Of a stretch of DNA of 64,000 nucleotides, positions 1 through 8,383 are shown in pieces (the stretch's first letter is position 1; every line of letters starts with the position of its first letter). The notes beneath the pieces were generated by a model, which ran no database searches, was not told the origin of the DNA, and was given only the letters and a program-made list of their open reading frames with translations. This DNA comes from Fictibacillus nanhaiensis. Lineage in GTDB: Bacteria; Bacillota; Bacilli; Bacillales; Fictibacillaceae. The stretch spans positions 310,001-374,000 of the forward strand of contig JAFHKR010000039.1 in NCBI GenBank assembly GCA_017052515.1, given 5' to 3'. The position numbers were made by a program, and so were the translations under genes.

Positions 1-51
1 AAACCAATACAAACCCAATGGCAATTGCAGCCTAACGAGGAGGAAAAACAG

Positions 52-633
52 ATGAATCTAATCCCTATGGTAGTAGAGTCTACAAACCGTGGAGAGCGTT
101 CTTATGATATTTATTCACGTTTGTTAAAAGATCGAATCATCATGCTTGGAAGTGCGATCGATGATAACGTAGCGAATTCTATCGTTGCTCAGTTACTCTT
201 CTTGGCAGCAGAAGATCCGGATAAAGATATCTCCATCTATATCAACTCACCAGGAGGTTCTGTTACGGCAGGGCTCGCGATCTACGACACGATGCAATTC
301 ATTAAACCAGATGTTTCAACGATCTGTATCGGCATGGCAGCGTCTATGGGAGCTGTCCTCATGGTAGCGGGTGCAAAAGGTAAACGATACGCGCTACCGA
401 ATGCAGAAGTGATGATCCACCAGCCTTTAGGAGGAACACAAGGGCAGGCATCAGATATGGCGATACACGCGAAACGCATCTTGCAAACTCGTGAGTTGCT
501 GAATAAAATCATCTCTGACCGTTCGGGCCAGCCGATCGAGAAAGTTGAAAAAGACACAGATCGTGATTATTTCATGTCTGCAGAAGAAGCATTAAAATAC
601 GGGATCATTGATAAAGTGATCGAGAAGATCTAA
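52..633 (+). CDS. clpP: ATP-dependent Clp protease proteolytic subunit ClpP
   Basis: ClpP is the cytoplasmic serine peptidase that assembles into a tetradecameric chamber fed by ClpX/ClpC-type ATPases for regulated and quality-control proteolysis. The 193-residue product has the family length. The catalytic triad is readable as Ser98 (in GMAASMG), His123 (in MIHQPLGG) and Asp172 (in DTDRD). The start is ATG 52, preceded at about 8 nt by AGGAGG (38-43); the in-frame upstream codons would run through that Shine-Dalgarno and are rejected. A strong intrinsic terminator follows, so the gene ends its transcript. Upstream context is outside the window, so I cannot tell whether this is the only clpP in the genome; some Bacillus carry a paralogue. 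Confidence 0.97.
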   Translation: MNLIPMVVESTNRGERSYDIYSRLLKDRIIMLGSAIDDNVANSIVAQLLFLAAEDPDKDISIYINSPGGSVTAGLAIYDTMQFIKPDVSTICIGMAASMGAVLMVAGAKGKRYALPNAEVMIHQPLGGTQGQASDMAIHAKRILQTRELLNKIISDRSGQPIEKVEKDTDRDYFMSAEEALKYGIIDKVIEKI

Positions 634-660
634 TAGAAGACAAGAGAGAAGTGCGAGGAG

Positions 661-690
661 GCCAGCCGTTTTTTAACGGCTGGCTTTCTT
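661..690 (+). terminator. Intrinsic terminator of clpP
   Basis: A perfect 10-bp stem (661-670 with 675-684, GCCAGCCGTT arm) closes a TTTT loop and is followed by TTTCTT. It lies 28 nt after the clpP stop. Confidence 0.9.
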
Positions 691-710
691 ATGTGCTTAT
701 GGTGTTTATA

Positions 711-723
711 GGGGTCAGTCCCC
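711..723. repeat. Short GGGGTCAGTCCCC palindrome (REP-like)
   Basis: This is one copy of the window-wide family of small GC palindromes (others near 2128, 9352, 11279, 25480 and 56371). It is followed by an AT-rich tail (AAACTATTTATTT), like the tails of other copies. It lies in the intergenic region between clpP and the MFS gene. Confidence 0.6.
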
Positions 724-897
724 AAACTATTTATTTCCCGTGTTGTTTTACGTTTTCTCCACGGGTGTTTGCGTCATTTTGAACACCGAACGAATGCCAT
801 CTCGTTTCTTTAAAGTGAAATATGGTAATCTATTGTAAGTTACATAGATGAAAAGTGTGTATGAGCTTGTAATGATAAACGAAAGAAGGAATGAGGC

Positions 898-2136
898 ATG
901 TCAGCTCCAACAGGTAAGATAACAGATACTTCTATCCAACAACAAAAAACGATCTATTCAATTCTTTTCGCCATAAGTTTTGTCCATTTATTAAATGACT
1001 CTATGCAGGCTGTTATTCCGGCTATCTTTCCGATATTAGAGAAATCAATGAATCTTTCTTTTACTCAACTTGGATGGATCGCCTTTACTTTAAACATTAC
1101 ATCTTCTATCATGCAGCCAGTGATCGGTTGGTATACGGATAGAACGACATCACCTTACATACTTCCGGTAGGTATGATGGCGAGTTTAATCGGTATGCTT
1201 GGGATTGCATTTGCAGATTCTTTTTACCTGATCATCCTTTCAGTTATCGGAATCGGTTTAGGCTCTGCTGTGTTCCATCCTGAGGGGTCTAGAGTCGCAT
1301 ATATGGCAGCTGGAAACCGTCGAGGGTTAGCTCAATCCATCTATCAAGTTGGAGGGAATACGGGCAGTTCTCTTGCTCCTGTGATGACGGCACTCGTCTT
1401 CGTGCCTCTCGGACAGTTTGGAGCTGTATGGTTTACTTCGCTAGCGGCTATCGCTATTTTTGTATTGTTTTATGTTTCAGGCTGGTATGCTAGACAACTC
1501 GTGCATTTTCCACGTGTTCAAAAGCAAACTGGGGAAAAGAAGAAGATCGATAGAAAACGAAAAAAACAAGTTGTTGGTGCGATGGCATTACTTGTCTTTT
1601 TAGTGTTTGCTCGTTCATGGTACTTTTCTGGAATCGGAAACTATTATCAATTTTATTTGATCGATGATTATGGGTTAACGATCAGACAAGCTCAAGTTTA
1701 TTTATTTGTTTTTATGGCCTCCGGTGTACTTGGAACATTCTTTGGAGGACCGATCGCAGACCGGTTAGGAAAACGGAACATGATCTTTTGGTCGATGGTG
1801 GGTACAGCTCCACTCGCTCTCCTTCTTCCACACGTAGGACTGTGGGCGGTTATTCCTTTGTTCTTCTTGATCGGTTTCATCTTGAATACGAGTTTTTCGG
1901 TGACAGTCGTGTATGCTCAAGAACTAGTACCAGGCAGAATAGGCATGGTATCAGGTTTGATCGTAGGACTTGCCTTTGGTATGGGCGCGCTCGGATCGGT
2001 AGTGCTCGGTAAGGTGGCTGACGTTACAAGCATCTCAAACACGATGTTCTTGATCAGTTTCTTACCGTTAGTCGGACTGTTAACGGTCATGTTGCCAACA
2101 GATAAAACGCTTGAGAAATGGTCTTCTGGGGTCTGA
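898..2136 (+). CDS. MFS transporter, fosmidomycin-resistance (Fsr/YfnC) type
   Basis: A 412-residue integral membrane protein with about 12 hydrophobic segments in two halves separated by a basic cytoplasmic loop (residues ~205-225, KKKIDRKRKKQ). Major-facilitator signatures are visible: GWYTDR after TM2 in the N-half and GGPIADRLGKRN in the C-half. The early HLLNDSMQAVIPAIFP region is typical of Fsr-like exporters. ATG 898 follows an AGAAGGA-type ribosome site. The last two codons and the TGA stop lie inside the GGGGTCTGACCC palindrome, so that repeat supplies the C-terminus. The substrate cannot be told from sequence; proton-driven drug export is the family expectation. Confidence 0.85.
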   Translation: MSAPTGKITDTSIQQQKTIYSILFAISFVHLLNDSMQAVIPAIFPILEKSMNLSFTQLGWIAFTLNITSSIMQPVIGWYTDRTTSPYILPVGMMASLIGMLGIAFADSFYLIILSVIGIGLGSAVFHPEGSRVAYMAAGNRRGLAQSIYQVGGNTGSSLAPVMTALVFVPLGQFGAVWFTSLAAIAIFVLFYVSGWYARQLVHFPRVQKQTGEKKKIDRKRKKQVVGAMALLVFLVFARSWYFSGIGNYYQFYLIDDYGLTIRQAQVYLFVFMASGVLGTFFGGPIADRLGKRNMIFWSMVGTAPLALLLPHVGLWAVIPLFFLIGFILNTSFSVTVVYAQELVPGRIGMVSGLIVGLAFGMGALGSVVLGKVADVTSISNTMFLISFLPLVGLLTVMLPTDKTLEKWSSGV

Positions 2137-2152
2137 CCCGGGTCAGACCCCC
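2128..2152. repeat. Double GGGGTCTGACCC/GGGTCAGACCCC palindrome (REP-like)
   Basis: A perfect inverted repeat of two 12-nt units. The TGA of the first unit is the stop codon of the MFS transporter. It belongs to the same family as the copies at 9352, 11279 and 25480. Confidence 0.75.
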
Positions 2153-2190
2153 AAAAAAGACATCATCACCATTATGTCTTTTCCACAAAC

Positions 2191-2228
2191 ACAAAGGCCC
2201 CGGTCTCTTTAGAGACCGGGGCCTTTGT
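2191..2228. terminator. Bidirectional intrinsic terminator
   Basis: A 17-bp perfect palindrome (ACAAAGGCCCCGGTCTC arm, TTTA loop) lies between the convergent MFS gene and DUF1206 gene. The AAAGG/CCTTT flanks give a U-rich 3' end on both strands. Confidence 0.9.
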
Positions 2229-3089
2229 TCAGTTATTCAATCGGCGATACCGGGCACTTGCGAACATGAATATCCCATACGCAATAAAGCCTAGCGATAC
2301 GATGGCGAGTAGTAAGGGACCAAACGGCTGTGCTGCAAGTTCTAAGAGTGCACCATCCAATCCGCGTGTCTCTTTTGGATCAGCTAGTATCGCCGTGCGA
2401 ACGAGAAAGAACGCAATAATCATAAAAACGATTCCCCTGGCTGCCATTCCGAATGTTCCAATATAACCGCTCCAACGCCACTCTTTTTTGTTCATTTCAT
2501 TTTTCTTTAAATCGCGCTTAAAGCGGTGTGTGAACGCTCGGAACATGAAGACGATGCCTGTAATCGCAAAAATAATACCACCGATCGCGACCAATAGCTG
2601 ACCGAATGGCTGTGAGAGCATCTGTGCGGAAAGCGTTTGGTACGTCTCATCAGAAGACTTTGCTCTGGCACGAAATAAGATGCGTAGGGAGCTTATACAC
2701 ATTGCGATATAGATTCCTGCTATGATTAAATAATTTAACCGATTAAACCACCTTTTCCAATGGTGGTTGACACATTCAGGATCGAATAGCGCTTTTACGA
2801 TCTGCCAAAAAGCAAATGCACTCAAGCCTAAAGAAAGGGCTATTAAAAGGATAGGACCAAAAGGCTGTTGAGCGATTGTATAGAGTGCACCGTTTGAACT
2901 CGCTTCATTTGGGTGCTTACCTATCGACATGATTAGCGCGAGAATGCCGATGATGATGTACACGATACCTTTTGATAGATAACCGATACGAGCCGAACGG
3001 TGCACCCAAGGGCGATAGGATTCGAAATGACTTTTCATTTTATCTTTAAAAGTTGGTTCTTTTACAAAAGGCTGTTTCACGATAAGCAC
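2229..3089 (-). CDS. DUF1206 family membrane protein
   Basis: A 286-residue membrane protein built of three tandem repeats of about 80 residues, each with two hydrophobic segments and a recurring pattern: Arg-Gly-rich start (RIGYLSKGIVYIIIG, AARGIVFMIIAFF), then a QPFGP/QPFGQ motif, then a second helix. This internal triplication is characteristic of DUF1206, whose function is unknown. The start is GTG 3089 with AAAGGAG just upstream. It lies downstream of, and in the same direction as, the AI-2E-type permease gene with only 10 nt between them, so the two are probably co-transcribed and end at the shared terminator at 2191-2228. Confidence 0.8.
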   Translation of the reverse strand: MLIVKQPFVKEPTFKDKMKSHFESYRPWVHRSARIGYLSKGIVYIIIGILALIMSIGKHPNEASSNGALYTIAQQPFGPILLIALSLGLSAFAFWQIVKALFDPECVNHHWKRWFNRLNYLIIAGIYIAMCISSLRILFRARAKSSDETYQTLSAQMLSQPFGQLLVAIGGIIFAITGIVFMFRAFTHRFKRDLKKNEMNKKEWRWSGYIGTFGMAARGIVFMIIAFFLVRTAILADPKETRGLDGALLELAAQPFGPLLLAIVSLGFIAYGIFMFASARYRRLNN

Positions 3090-3099
3090 GTTTCTCCTT

Positions 3100-4188
3100 T
3101 CAGAGTAAATTACTTCTAGTCTCAGGTGGGTTATATAGCAAGTAAATTCGATAAACGTTACTGATAATCGTTTTTAAAACAGCATAAGTAGGAATAGCTA
3201 ATAATAGACCTATGAATCCAAAAGCTGCGCCAGCCATGAGTACGACTAGAATGATGGTGAGCGGATGGATACGAAGCTGTTTTCCCATGATTTGAGGAGA
3301 CAGTACATTTCCTTCTACTTGTTGTACAACGAGTGTGACGATGGCAACTTTTACTGCCATAAAAGGGTCTTGGATCAAAGCTACTAAAAGAGCAGGGAAT
3401 ACCCCGATGAACGGTCCTAAAAAAGGAATGACATTCGTTAGGACGGCAAACAGAGCAAGTACTAGAGCAAACTTTAATCCGATCAAGAGATAACCGGCAT
3501 ACATGAAGATACCGACAAAACATGCTACAAGAACTTGACCTTTTATGTAGGAGGACAAGGTAGAGTCTATATCTCGTAAAATCGCGGCAACTTCATACTC
3601 CATGTGATGAGGGGAAAACCTTAAGAAATATTTAAAAAATTTCTTATCATCAAGCAACAAATAAAAAAGAATAAAAGGGACCACTAACAATACAAGAGCA
3701 ATATTCGTTAATGTTGCTACAAGGGCAATCACATCTTTTGAGACGGTACTTGTAAACTTTTCTAATCGTTGTGTGGCAAGTTTTGTTATCTGTGTGCTAT
3801 CGATGAACGATTTTTTGCTGCCCGTAATCATCGTTCCTGTTTTTTCAGTAGCTTCACCTATCTTTTTCGGGAAATCGTCGGTGATATTCGTAAGCTGATC
3901 TGCTACAACGGGGACGGCTAACGTGGCAATACCTGAAACGGCTAGGATCAATCCGACCATCACCACCAGTATGGCTACAAATTTAGGAACTTTTTTCTCT
4001 ATCAAAAAACGTATGACTGGTCTCAGCAAATAATAAAGCAGCCCTGAGATAAACAAAGGGAAAAAAACACTCGATATTACGAGATAGAGGAAGTCAAGCA
4101 GATAATCGATCTTTCCTAGTAGATAAAGGATCGTTAACAGTAAGACGGAACCTGCTGCGTATTTGAAGAATGAATGATGATACCACAT
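3100..4188 (-). CDS. AI-2E family transporter (UPF0118, YueF/YubA-like)
   Basis: A 362-residue polytopic membrane protein of the AI-2E/PerM family. N-terminal helices precede a soluble segment (residues ~105-150, rich in Thr/Lys), then a C-terminal block with the characteristic VTNVIPFLGPFIGVFPA-like stretch (here LTNVIPFLGPFIG). I place the start at ATG 4188 (MWYHHS) because GGAGG sits 9 nt upstream of it; the ATG at 4209 would put that ribosome site inside the gene. Members have been linked to autoinducer export or to Na+(Li+)/H+ antiport, and the sequence does not decide between them. Confidence 0.8.
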   Translation of the reverse strand: MWYHHSFFKYAAGSVLLLTILYLLGKIDYLLDFLYLVISSVFFPLFISGLLYYLLRPVIRFLIEKKVPKFVAILVVMVGLILAVSGIATLAVPVVADQLTNITDDFPKKIGEATEKTGTMITGSKKSFIDSTQITKLATQRLEKFTSTVSKDVIALVATLTNIALVLLVVPFILFYLLLDDKKFFKYFLRFSPHHMEYEVAAILRDIDSTLSSYIKGQVLVACFVGIFMYAGYLLIGLKFALVLALFAVLTNVIPFLGPFIGVFPALLVALIQDPFMAVKVAIVTLVVQQVEGNVLSPQIMGKQLRIHPLTIILVVLMAGAAFGFIGLLLAIPTYAVLKTIISNVYRIYLLYNPPETRSNLL

Positions 4189-4265
4189 TAAATCTGACCT
4201 CCATTTCATATTAGTAGTCTTTTCCCTTTTTAATAATCTGTAATCTTATTTTGATAATAAATTAA

Positions 4266-4320
4266 TTGACATTTTCTAAGAGCGCTGATAGATTGTAAGT
4301 GTAAATGTAAACGTTTACGT
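4266..4320 (+). promoter_or_regulatory. Promoter and operator of the LacI-family regulator
   Basis: TTGACA (4266-4271) is followed after 17 nt by TAGATT (4289-4294). Just downstream, 4305-4320 reads ATGTAAACGTTTACGT, a near-perfect palindrome differing by one base from the operator at 5399-5414. This suggests autoregulation by the adjacent LacI-type protein. CcpA cre sites have a similar core, so dual control is possible. Confidence 0.7.
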
Positions 4321-4342
4321 AACAAGAAAGCAGGGAGATGTT

Positions 4343-5359
4343 TTGAATCCGACAATAAAAGATGTGGCCAAACATGCAAACGTTTCAATCGCTACTGTTT
4401 CTCGGATTGTGAACGGGTTGCCTGGTTATTCGGAGGAAACGAAGAAAAAAGTGCAGCAATCCATCGAAGCACTCGGCTATCAGCCTAACGCGATCGCACG
4501 TGGACTCATCAACAAGCGCACACAGACGATTGGGGTTCTGTTTCCCGACGTTTCCGGAATGCTTTCATCAGAAGTACTTGAAGGAGTAGAGAATGCAGCA
4601 CATGACGGAGGATTCAGCGTTATCGTCTGCAACACCACTTCTAGTGGGAAGAGAACTGTGAAGTATTTGAGGCTTCTGCAAGAAAAACGAGTAGATGGCA
4701 TCATCTTTGCTTCAGAAGATGTAAAAGAAGAGTATTATAAAATCTTTCAAGAGATGAAGGTCCCTGTTGTTCTCGTGTCTACCGCGTCAGCCAAGTACGA
4801 TCTTCCATTTGTTCGAGTGAATGATTTTGATGGAGCGTTTCAAGCTACAGAGTACTTAATCCATAAAGGGCATAAAGTGATTGGCATGATTGGTGGCAGC
4901 GAGGAGGATCCTATAGCAGGAGTACCGAGGATGCAAGGGTTTCAAAAAGCTCTAGAAAGCAATGGTCTTACGTATACTAAGTATCACATTACAAAAAATG
5001 AAGGCTATCGTTTTCAAAACGGAAAAGAATCATTGCCACAACTGCTGAAAGAACTACCTAACATGACCGCGCTATTCGCAGCAAGTGATGAGATGGCTAT
5101 TGGCGCTATGTCAGCAGCACATCAGTTAGGAATAAGGGTGCCGGAGGAATTATCGATCATCGGATATGATAATCTGAAGATTGCTGAGATGTGTTACCCA
5201 CCATTAACGACCGTTTCTCAGCCGTTAAAGGACATGGGACAGACATCATGTGAAATGTTAGTCAGTATGATTAAAGGTGAAAAACAAGAAGCAAAAAGCC
5301 GTTATATGCCTTTTACAATCGTGGAGAGGCAATCAGTCAGTGATTTACATGACAAGTAA
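4343..5359 (+). CDS. LacI/GalR family transcriptional regulator
   Basis: A 338-residue regulator. Residues ~4-23 form the LacI helix-turn-helix (TIKDVAKHANVSIATVSRIV), followed by the hinge helix (YQPNAIARGL). A periplasmic-binding-protein-like effector domain continues to the C-terminus, with GYDNLKIAEMCYPPLTTV near the end as in GalR/CcpA relatives. The start is TTG 4343, five nt after AGGGAG; there is no in-frame ATG before the HTH. It heads a sugar-catabolic cluster. Matching operators lie before its own gene and before thuA, so it most likely represses both until a carbohydrate-derived effector binds. The effector is unknown. Confidence 0.92.
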   Translation: MNPTIKDVAKHANVSIATVSRIVNGLPGYSEETKKKVQQSIEALGYQPNAIARGLINKRTQTIGVLFPDVSGMLSSEVLEGVENAAHDGGFSVIVCNTTSSGKRTVKYLRLLQEKRVDGIIFASEDVKEEYYKIFQEMKVPVVLVSTASAKYDLPFVRVNDFDGAFQATEYLIHKGHKVIGMIGGSEEDPIAGVPRMQGFQKALESNGLTYTKYHITKNEGYRFQNGKESLPQLLKELPNMTALFAASDEMAIGAMSAAHQLGIRVPEELSIIGYDNLKIAEMCYPPLTTVSQPLKDMGQTSCEMLVSMIKGEKQEAKSRYMPFTIVERQSVSDLHDK

Positions 5360-5389
5360 AAACGGGTTAAAACAAAGCTTCATTTTTAT

Positions 5390-5419
5390 TTGAGAATTAC
5401 GTAAACGTTTACGTAGAAC
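5390..5419 (+). promoter_or_regulatory. Operator-promoter of the ThuA/Gfo-Idh operon
   Basis: ACGTAAACGTTTACGT (5399-5414) is a perfect 16-bp palindrome. It lies between a TTGAGA (5390-5395) and a TAGAAC (5414-5419) that could serve as -35/-10 elements. Its near-identity to the site at 4305-4320 supports control by the adjacent LacI-type regulator. Confidence 0.7.
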
Positions 5420-5448
5420 GCTTACACCTATATAGGAGGATATTATCA

Positions 5449-6171
5449 ATGATTAAAGTAATAGTATGGAATGAGAACCGCCATGAGCAAAAGAATCCGG
5501 TAGTTAAAGACATCTATCCAAAAGGCATTCATGGTGCCATTCAGGAATTCCTTGAAAAAGCAGGACATGATGTGAATACAGCAACACTTGATGAAGTTCA
5601 ACATGGTCTTACTGAAGAAGTTTTAAACAACACGGATGTATTAGTGTGGTGGGGGCACTTAGCTCATGATGAAGTAGAAGATGAGATCGTAAATAAAGTA
5701 TATCAACGCGTTCTTGATGGAATGGGTCTGCTCGTTCTTCACTCTGGTCATTTCTCTAAAATCTTTAAAAAATTGATGGGCACTTCATGTGACTTAAAGT
5801 GGCGTGAAGCTGATGAAAAAGAACGGATCTGGATCGTTAACCCAAGTCATCCAATAGCAAACGGACTTGGTGAATACATCGAGCTTGATAAAGAAGAGAT
5901 GTATGGAGAGCATTTTGATATTCCTGCTCCAGATGACCTTGTATTCGTTAGCTGGTTTGAAGGAGGAGAAGTGTTCCGATCAGGTGCTGCTTACAATCGT
6001 GGCAAAGGAAAAGTTTTCTACTTCCGTCCGGGGCATGAGACGTATCCAACGTATTATAACGAAGATGTGCAAAAAGTGATCACGAATGCTGTATCATTCT
6101 TAGCTCCTTCAGGCAGTGAAGCTCCAAAATACGGAAATGCAAAACCACTTGAAGCAATCGGAGCAAAATAA
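5449..6171 (+). CDS. ThuA-like domain protein (trehalose utilisation type)
   Basis: A 240-residue soluble protein of the ThuA family, which has a class I glutamine-amidotransferase-like fold. Visible hallmarks are the VWNENRHEQ opening, the [10 protein letters not shown] segment, [18 protein letters not shown] and the C-terminal [13 protein letters not shown] block. GGAGG lies upstream of ATG 5449. It is the first gene of the LacI-controlled operon. In rhizobia, ThuA acts with the oxidoreductase ThuB on trehalose, maltitol and sucrose via 3-keto sugars. Two ThuB-like oxidoreductases follow here, which suggests an analogous oxidative sugar route. The exact reaction is not established by the sequence. 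Confidence 0.85.
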   Translation: MIKVIVWNENRHEQKNPVVKDIYPKGIHGAIQEFLEKAGHDVNTATLDEVQHGLTEEVLNNTDVLVWWGHLAHDEVEDEIVNKVYQRVLDGMGLLVLHSGHFSKIFKKLMGTSCDLKWREADEKERIWIVNPSHPIANGLGEYIELDKEEMYGEHFDIPAPDDLVFVSWFEGGEVFRSGAAYNRGKGKVFYFRPGHETYPTYYNEDVQKVITNAVSFLAPSGSEAPKYGNAKPLEAIGAK

Positions 6172-6212
6172 AAATAAAAGCCTTTTTTTAAAAAACTATG
6201 AAGTTATTGAGT

Positions 6213-6261
6213 GGTTGATTTCCGCTGGGCAGGCGGTGAGCAACATTTGTACGTTTCACGT
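6213..6261 (-). repeat. Remnant of the long intergenic repeat, inverted, internally deleted
   Basis: This segment (GTTGATTTCCGCTGG, then GGCAGGCGGTGAGC, then ACGTTTCAC) matches the reverse complement of the 3' part of the element at 36088-36429, with about 20 bp missing in the middle. It lies inside the ThuA/Gfo-Idh operon between the first two genes. Confidence 0.6.
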
Positions 6262-6295
6262 TAATAAGAGTTAAAAATAAAAGGAGGAACTAAAT

Positions 6296-7330
6296 ATGAC
6301 AATCAAAGTTGGTATCATCGGTTGCGGCAGTATCGCACAACATCGTCATCTTCCAGAATATGCCGCGAATCAGGACGTGGAGATCGTTGCTGTTTGTGAC
6401 ATCGTAAAAGAACGTGCTGAATCAACACAAGCGGTTTATGGAGGAAAGATCTTTACGGATTATAATGAGCTTCTTGCGCTTAAAGAAGTAGATGCAGTGA
6501 GTGTTTGTACGCCTAACTATCTACATGCACCGATCTCCATCGCAGCACTAAACGCGGGAAAGCATGTACTATGTGAAAAACCGATGGCAACGTCGCTTCA
6601 AGAAGCAGAAGAAATGATCGCTGCAGCAGAAAAGAGTGGTAAGACGTTAATGATCGGACATAATCAGCGTTTTGTTCCTGCTCACCAAAAAGCGCGTGAG
6701 CTTATCGCATCTGGTGATATCGGAAAAGTTTACAGCTTCCGAACGGCTTTTGGGCACCCTGGACCAGAAGGATGGAGTGTGGATGGTGCAAGCAGTTGGT
6801 TCTTTAAAAAGGATGAAGCGTTTATCGGAGCTATGGGAGACCTCGGCGTTCATAAAACTGACTTGATTCGATATATCCTTGGAGAAGAGATCGCTGAAGT
6901 AGGTGCTTTTGTTGAGACGAGTGCGAAAGAGTTTGCTTCAGTTGATGATACGGCCGTTTGTGTGTTGAAAACGGAGAGCGGAACCATCGGAACATTGGCT
7001 GCTAGTTGGTCATACACGGCAAAAGAAGATAACTCTACGATCATCTATGGTGAAAAAGGTATCCTTCGCTTAGAAGATGATCCAAAGTATTCTTTAGTTG
7101 CACAATATACGAATGGAAATGTTGTGCGCTATGAGATGGGCGCGATCCAAACGAATGATAACCAGTCTAACTCAAATGTGGTAGATCATTTTATTGAATC
7201 GCTTGAAGCGGGTAAAGCTCCATTGATCACGGGCGAAGAAGGTAAGCGCTCATTGGCTGTTATCTTAGCTGCGTTAGAATCAAACGAGAAGAAGACGATT
7301 GAAAAAGTTAAAACAGGAGTTCACGCATGA
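6296..7330 (+). CDS. Gfo/Idh/MocA family oxidoreductase (first)
   Basis: A 344-residue NAD(P)-dependent sugar dehydrogenase-like protein. The N-terminal Rossmann fold has the dinucleotide motif VGIIGCGSIAQHRH and a CEKPMATS motif (Lys near residue ~98) typical of the catalytic Lys region. The C-terminal alpha/beta domain contains GDLGVHKTDLIRYILGE, carrying the usual Asp/His pair. AAAGGAGG lies upstream of ATG 6296. The stop overlaps the start of the second oxidoreductase by 4 nt (ATGA), indicating translational coupling. Likely reactions are oxidation or reduction of a sugar, glycoside or inositol C-OH; the substrate is unknown. Confidence 0.9.
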   Translation: MTIKVGIIGCGSIAQHRHLPEYAANQDVEIVAVCDIVKERAESTQAVYGGKIFTDYNELLALKEVDAVSVCTPNYLHAPISIAALNAGKHVLCEKPMATSLQEAEEMIAAAEKSGKTLMIGHNQRFVPAHQKARELIASGDIGKVYSFRTAFGHPGPEGWSVDGASSWFFKKDEAFIGAMGDLGVHKTDLIRYILGEEIAEVGAFVETSAKEFASVDDTAVCVLKTESGTIGTLAASWSYTAKEDNSTIIYGEKGILRLEDDPKYSLVAQYTNGNVVRYEMGAIQTNDNQSNSNVVDHFIESLEAGKAPLITGEEGKRSLAVILAALESNEKKTIEKVKTGVHA

Positions 7331-8382
7331 AACTAAGAATTGGGATCATCGGGGCAGGCGGTATTGCACAAGGCCGTCATATCCCCGCTTTTCAAAGTTT
7401 AGGTGAAAAATCAGAAGTTACTGCCATCAGTGATGTAAACGTGGATGTTGCAAAAAGTGTTGCTGAAAAATTTCACGTACCGAACTATTTTACGAGTTAT
7501 GTAGAGATGTGGCCACATGTAGATGCGGTTGTGATCTGTACGCCTAACAAGTTTCATAGAGAGATCACAGTTGCAGCATTGGATGCTGGTAAACATGTTC
7601 TATGTGAGAAACCGATGGCAATGACCGTTGAAGAATGTGCTGAAATGGTTGAAGCTGAAAAACGATCAGGAAAAGTTCTATCTATCGCTTATCACTATCG
7701 TTACATGAAAGAGTCGCAAGCTGCAAAACGAATCATGCAGTCAGGAGAAGTGGGTAATCCTCTTGTTGTTCGTGTTCAAGCGCTCAGAAGAAGAAAAGTT
7801 CCAGGCTGGGGCGTATTCACAAATAAAGAACTTCAAGGTGGAGGCAGCTTGATCGACTATGGCTGTCATCTGCTGGATCTAACACTTTGGCTTCTAGATA
7901 ACCCGGTTGTAAGTGAAGTGTCTGGTCAAACGTATAACACGGTCAGTCGTGAAGCTGAACAAGTGAACCAATGGGGTTCGTTTGATGCAGAAACATTTGA
8001 AGTCGATGACCATGTGACAGCGTATATCCGCCTCGCGAACGGTGGTACGATTCTGTTTGAAACATCGTGGGCTGCAAATATTCCAGATGATGCCGAACTG
8101 CTTCGTATTTCGGGTGATAAAGGCGGACTAGATGTATTCCCGTTTGCAGTGAACAAAGCAGTAAACGGCATGATGACGACAACTAAAGCAGATTGGATCC
8201 TTGGAGAAGATGATCCTGGCCTTCCTCAAGCTGAGAACTTTGTGGACAGCTGTTTAGGTAAAGCTGAACCTCTTGTAAGAGCTGAGGAAGCTATGAATAC
8301 TTCACGGGTGATTGAAGCGATCTATGCGAGCAGTCTTATGGGAAAAGGCATTCAATTTGGAAATGAAAAAGGAGTGAAATAG
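7327..8382 (+). CDS. Gfo/Idh/MocA family oxidoreductase (second)
   Basis: A 351-residue paralogue-like partner of the preceding gene. It has the Rossmann motif IGIIGAGGIAQGRHIP, the CEKPMAMT motif, and a C-terminal domain with GGGSLIDYGCHLLDLTLWLL holding the conserved Asp/His region. It starts at the ATG overlapping the upstream stop. The two proteins share the fold but differ enough to act on different intermediates, for instance one oxidising and one re-reducing a 3-keto sugar. That division of labour is inference from known multi-dehydrogenase clusters, not from the sequence itself. Confidence 0.9.
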   Translation: MKLRIGIIGAGGIAQGRHIPAFQSLGEKSEVTAISDVNVDVAKSVAEKFHVPNYFTSYVEMWPHVDAVVICTPNKFHREITVAALDAGKHVLCEKPMAMTVEECAEMVEAEKRSGKVLSIAYHYRYMKESQAAKRIMQSGEVGNPLVVRVQALRRRKVPGWGVFTNKELQGGGSLIDYGCHLLDLTLWLLDNPVVSEVSGQTYNTVSREAEQVNQWGSFDAETFEVDDHVTAYIRLANGGTILFETSWAANIPDDAELLRISGDKGGLDVFPFAVNKAVNGMMTTTKADWILGEDDPGLPQAENFVDSCLGKAEPLVRAEEAMNTSRVIEAIYASSLMGKGIQFGNEKGVK

Positions 8383-8383
8383 C

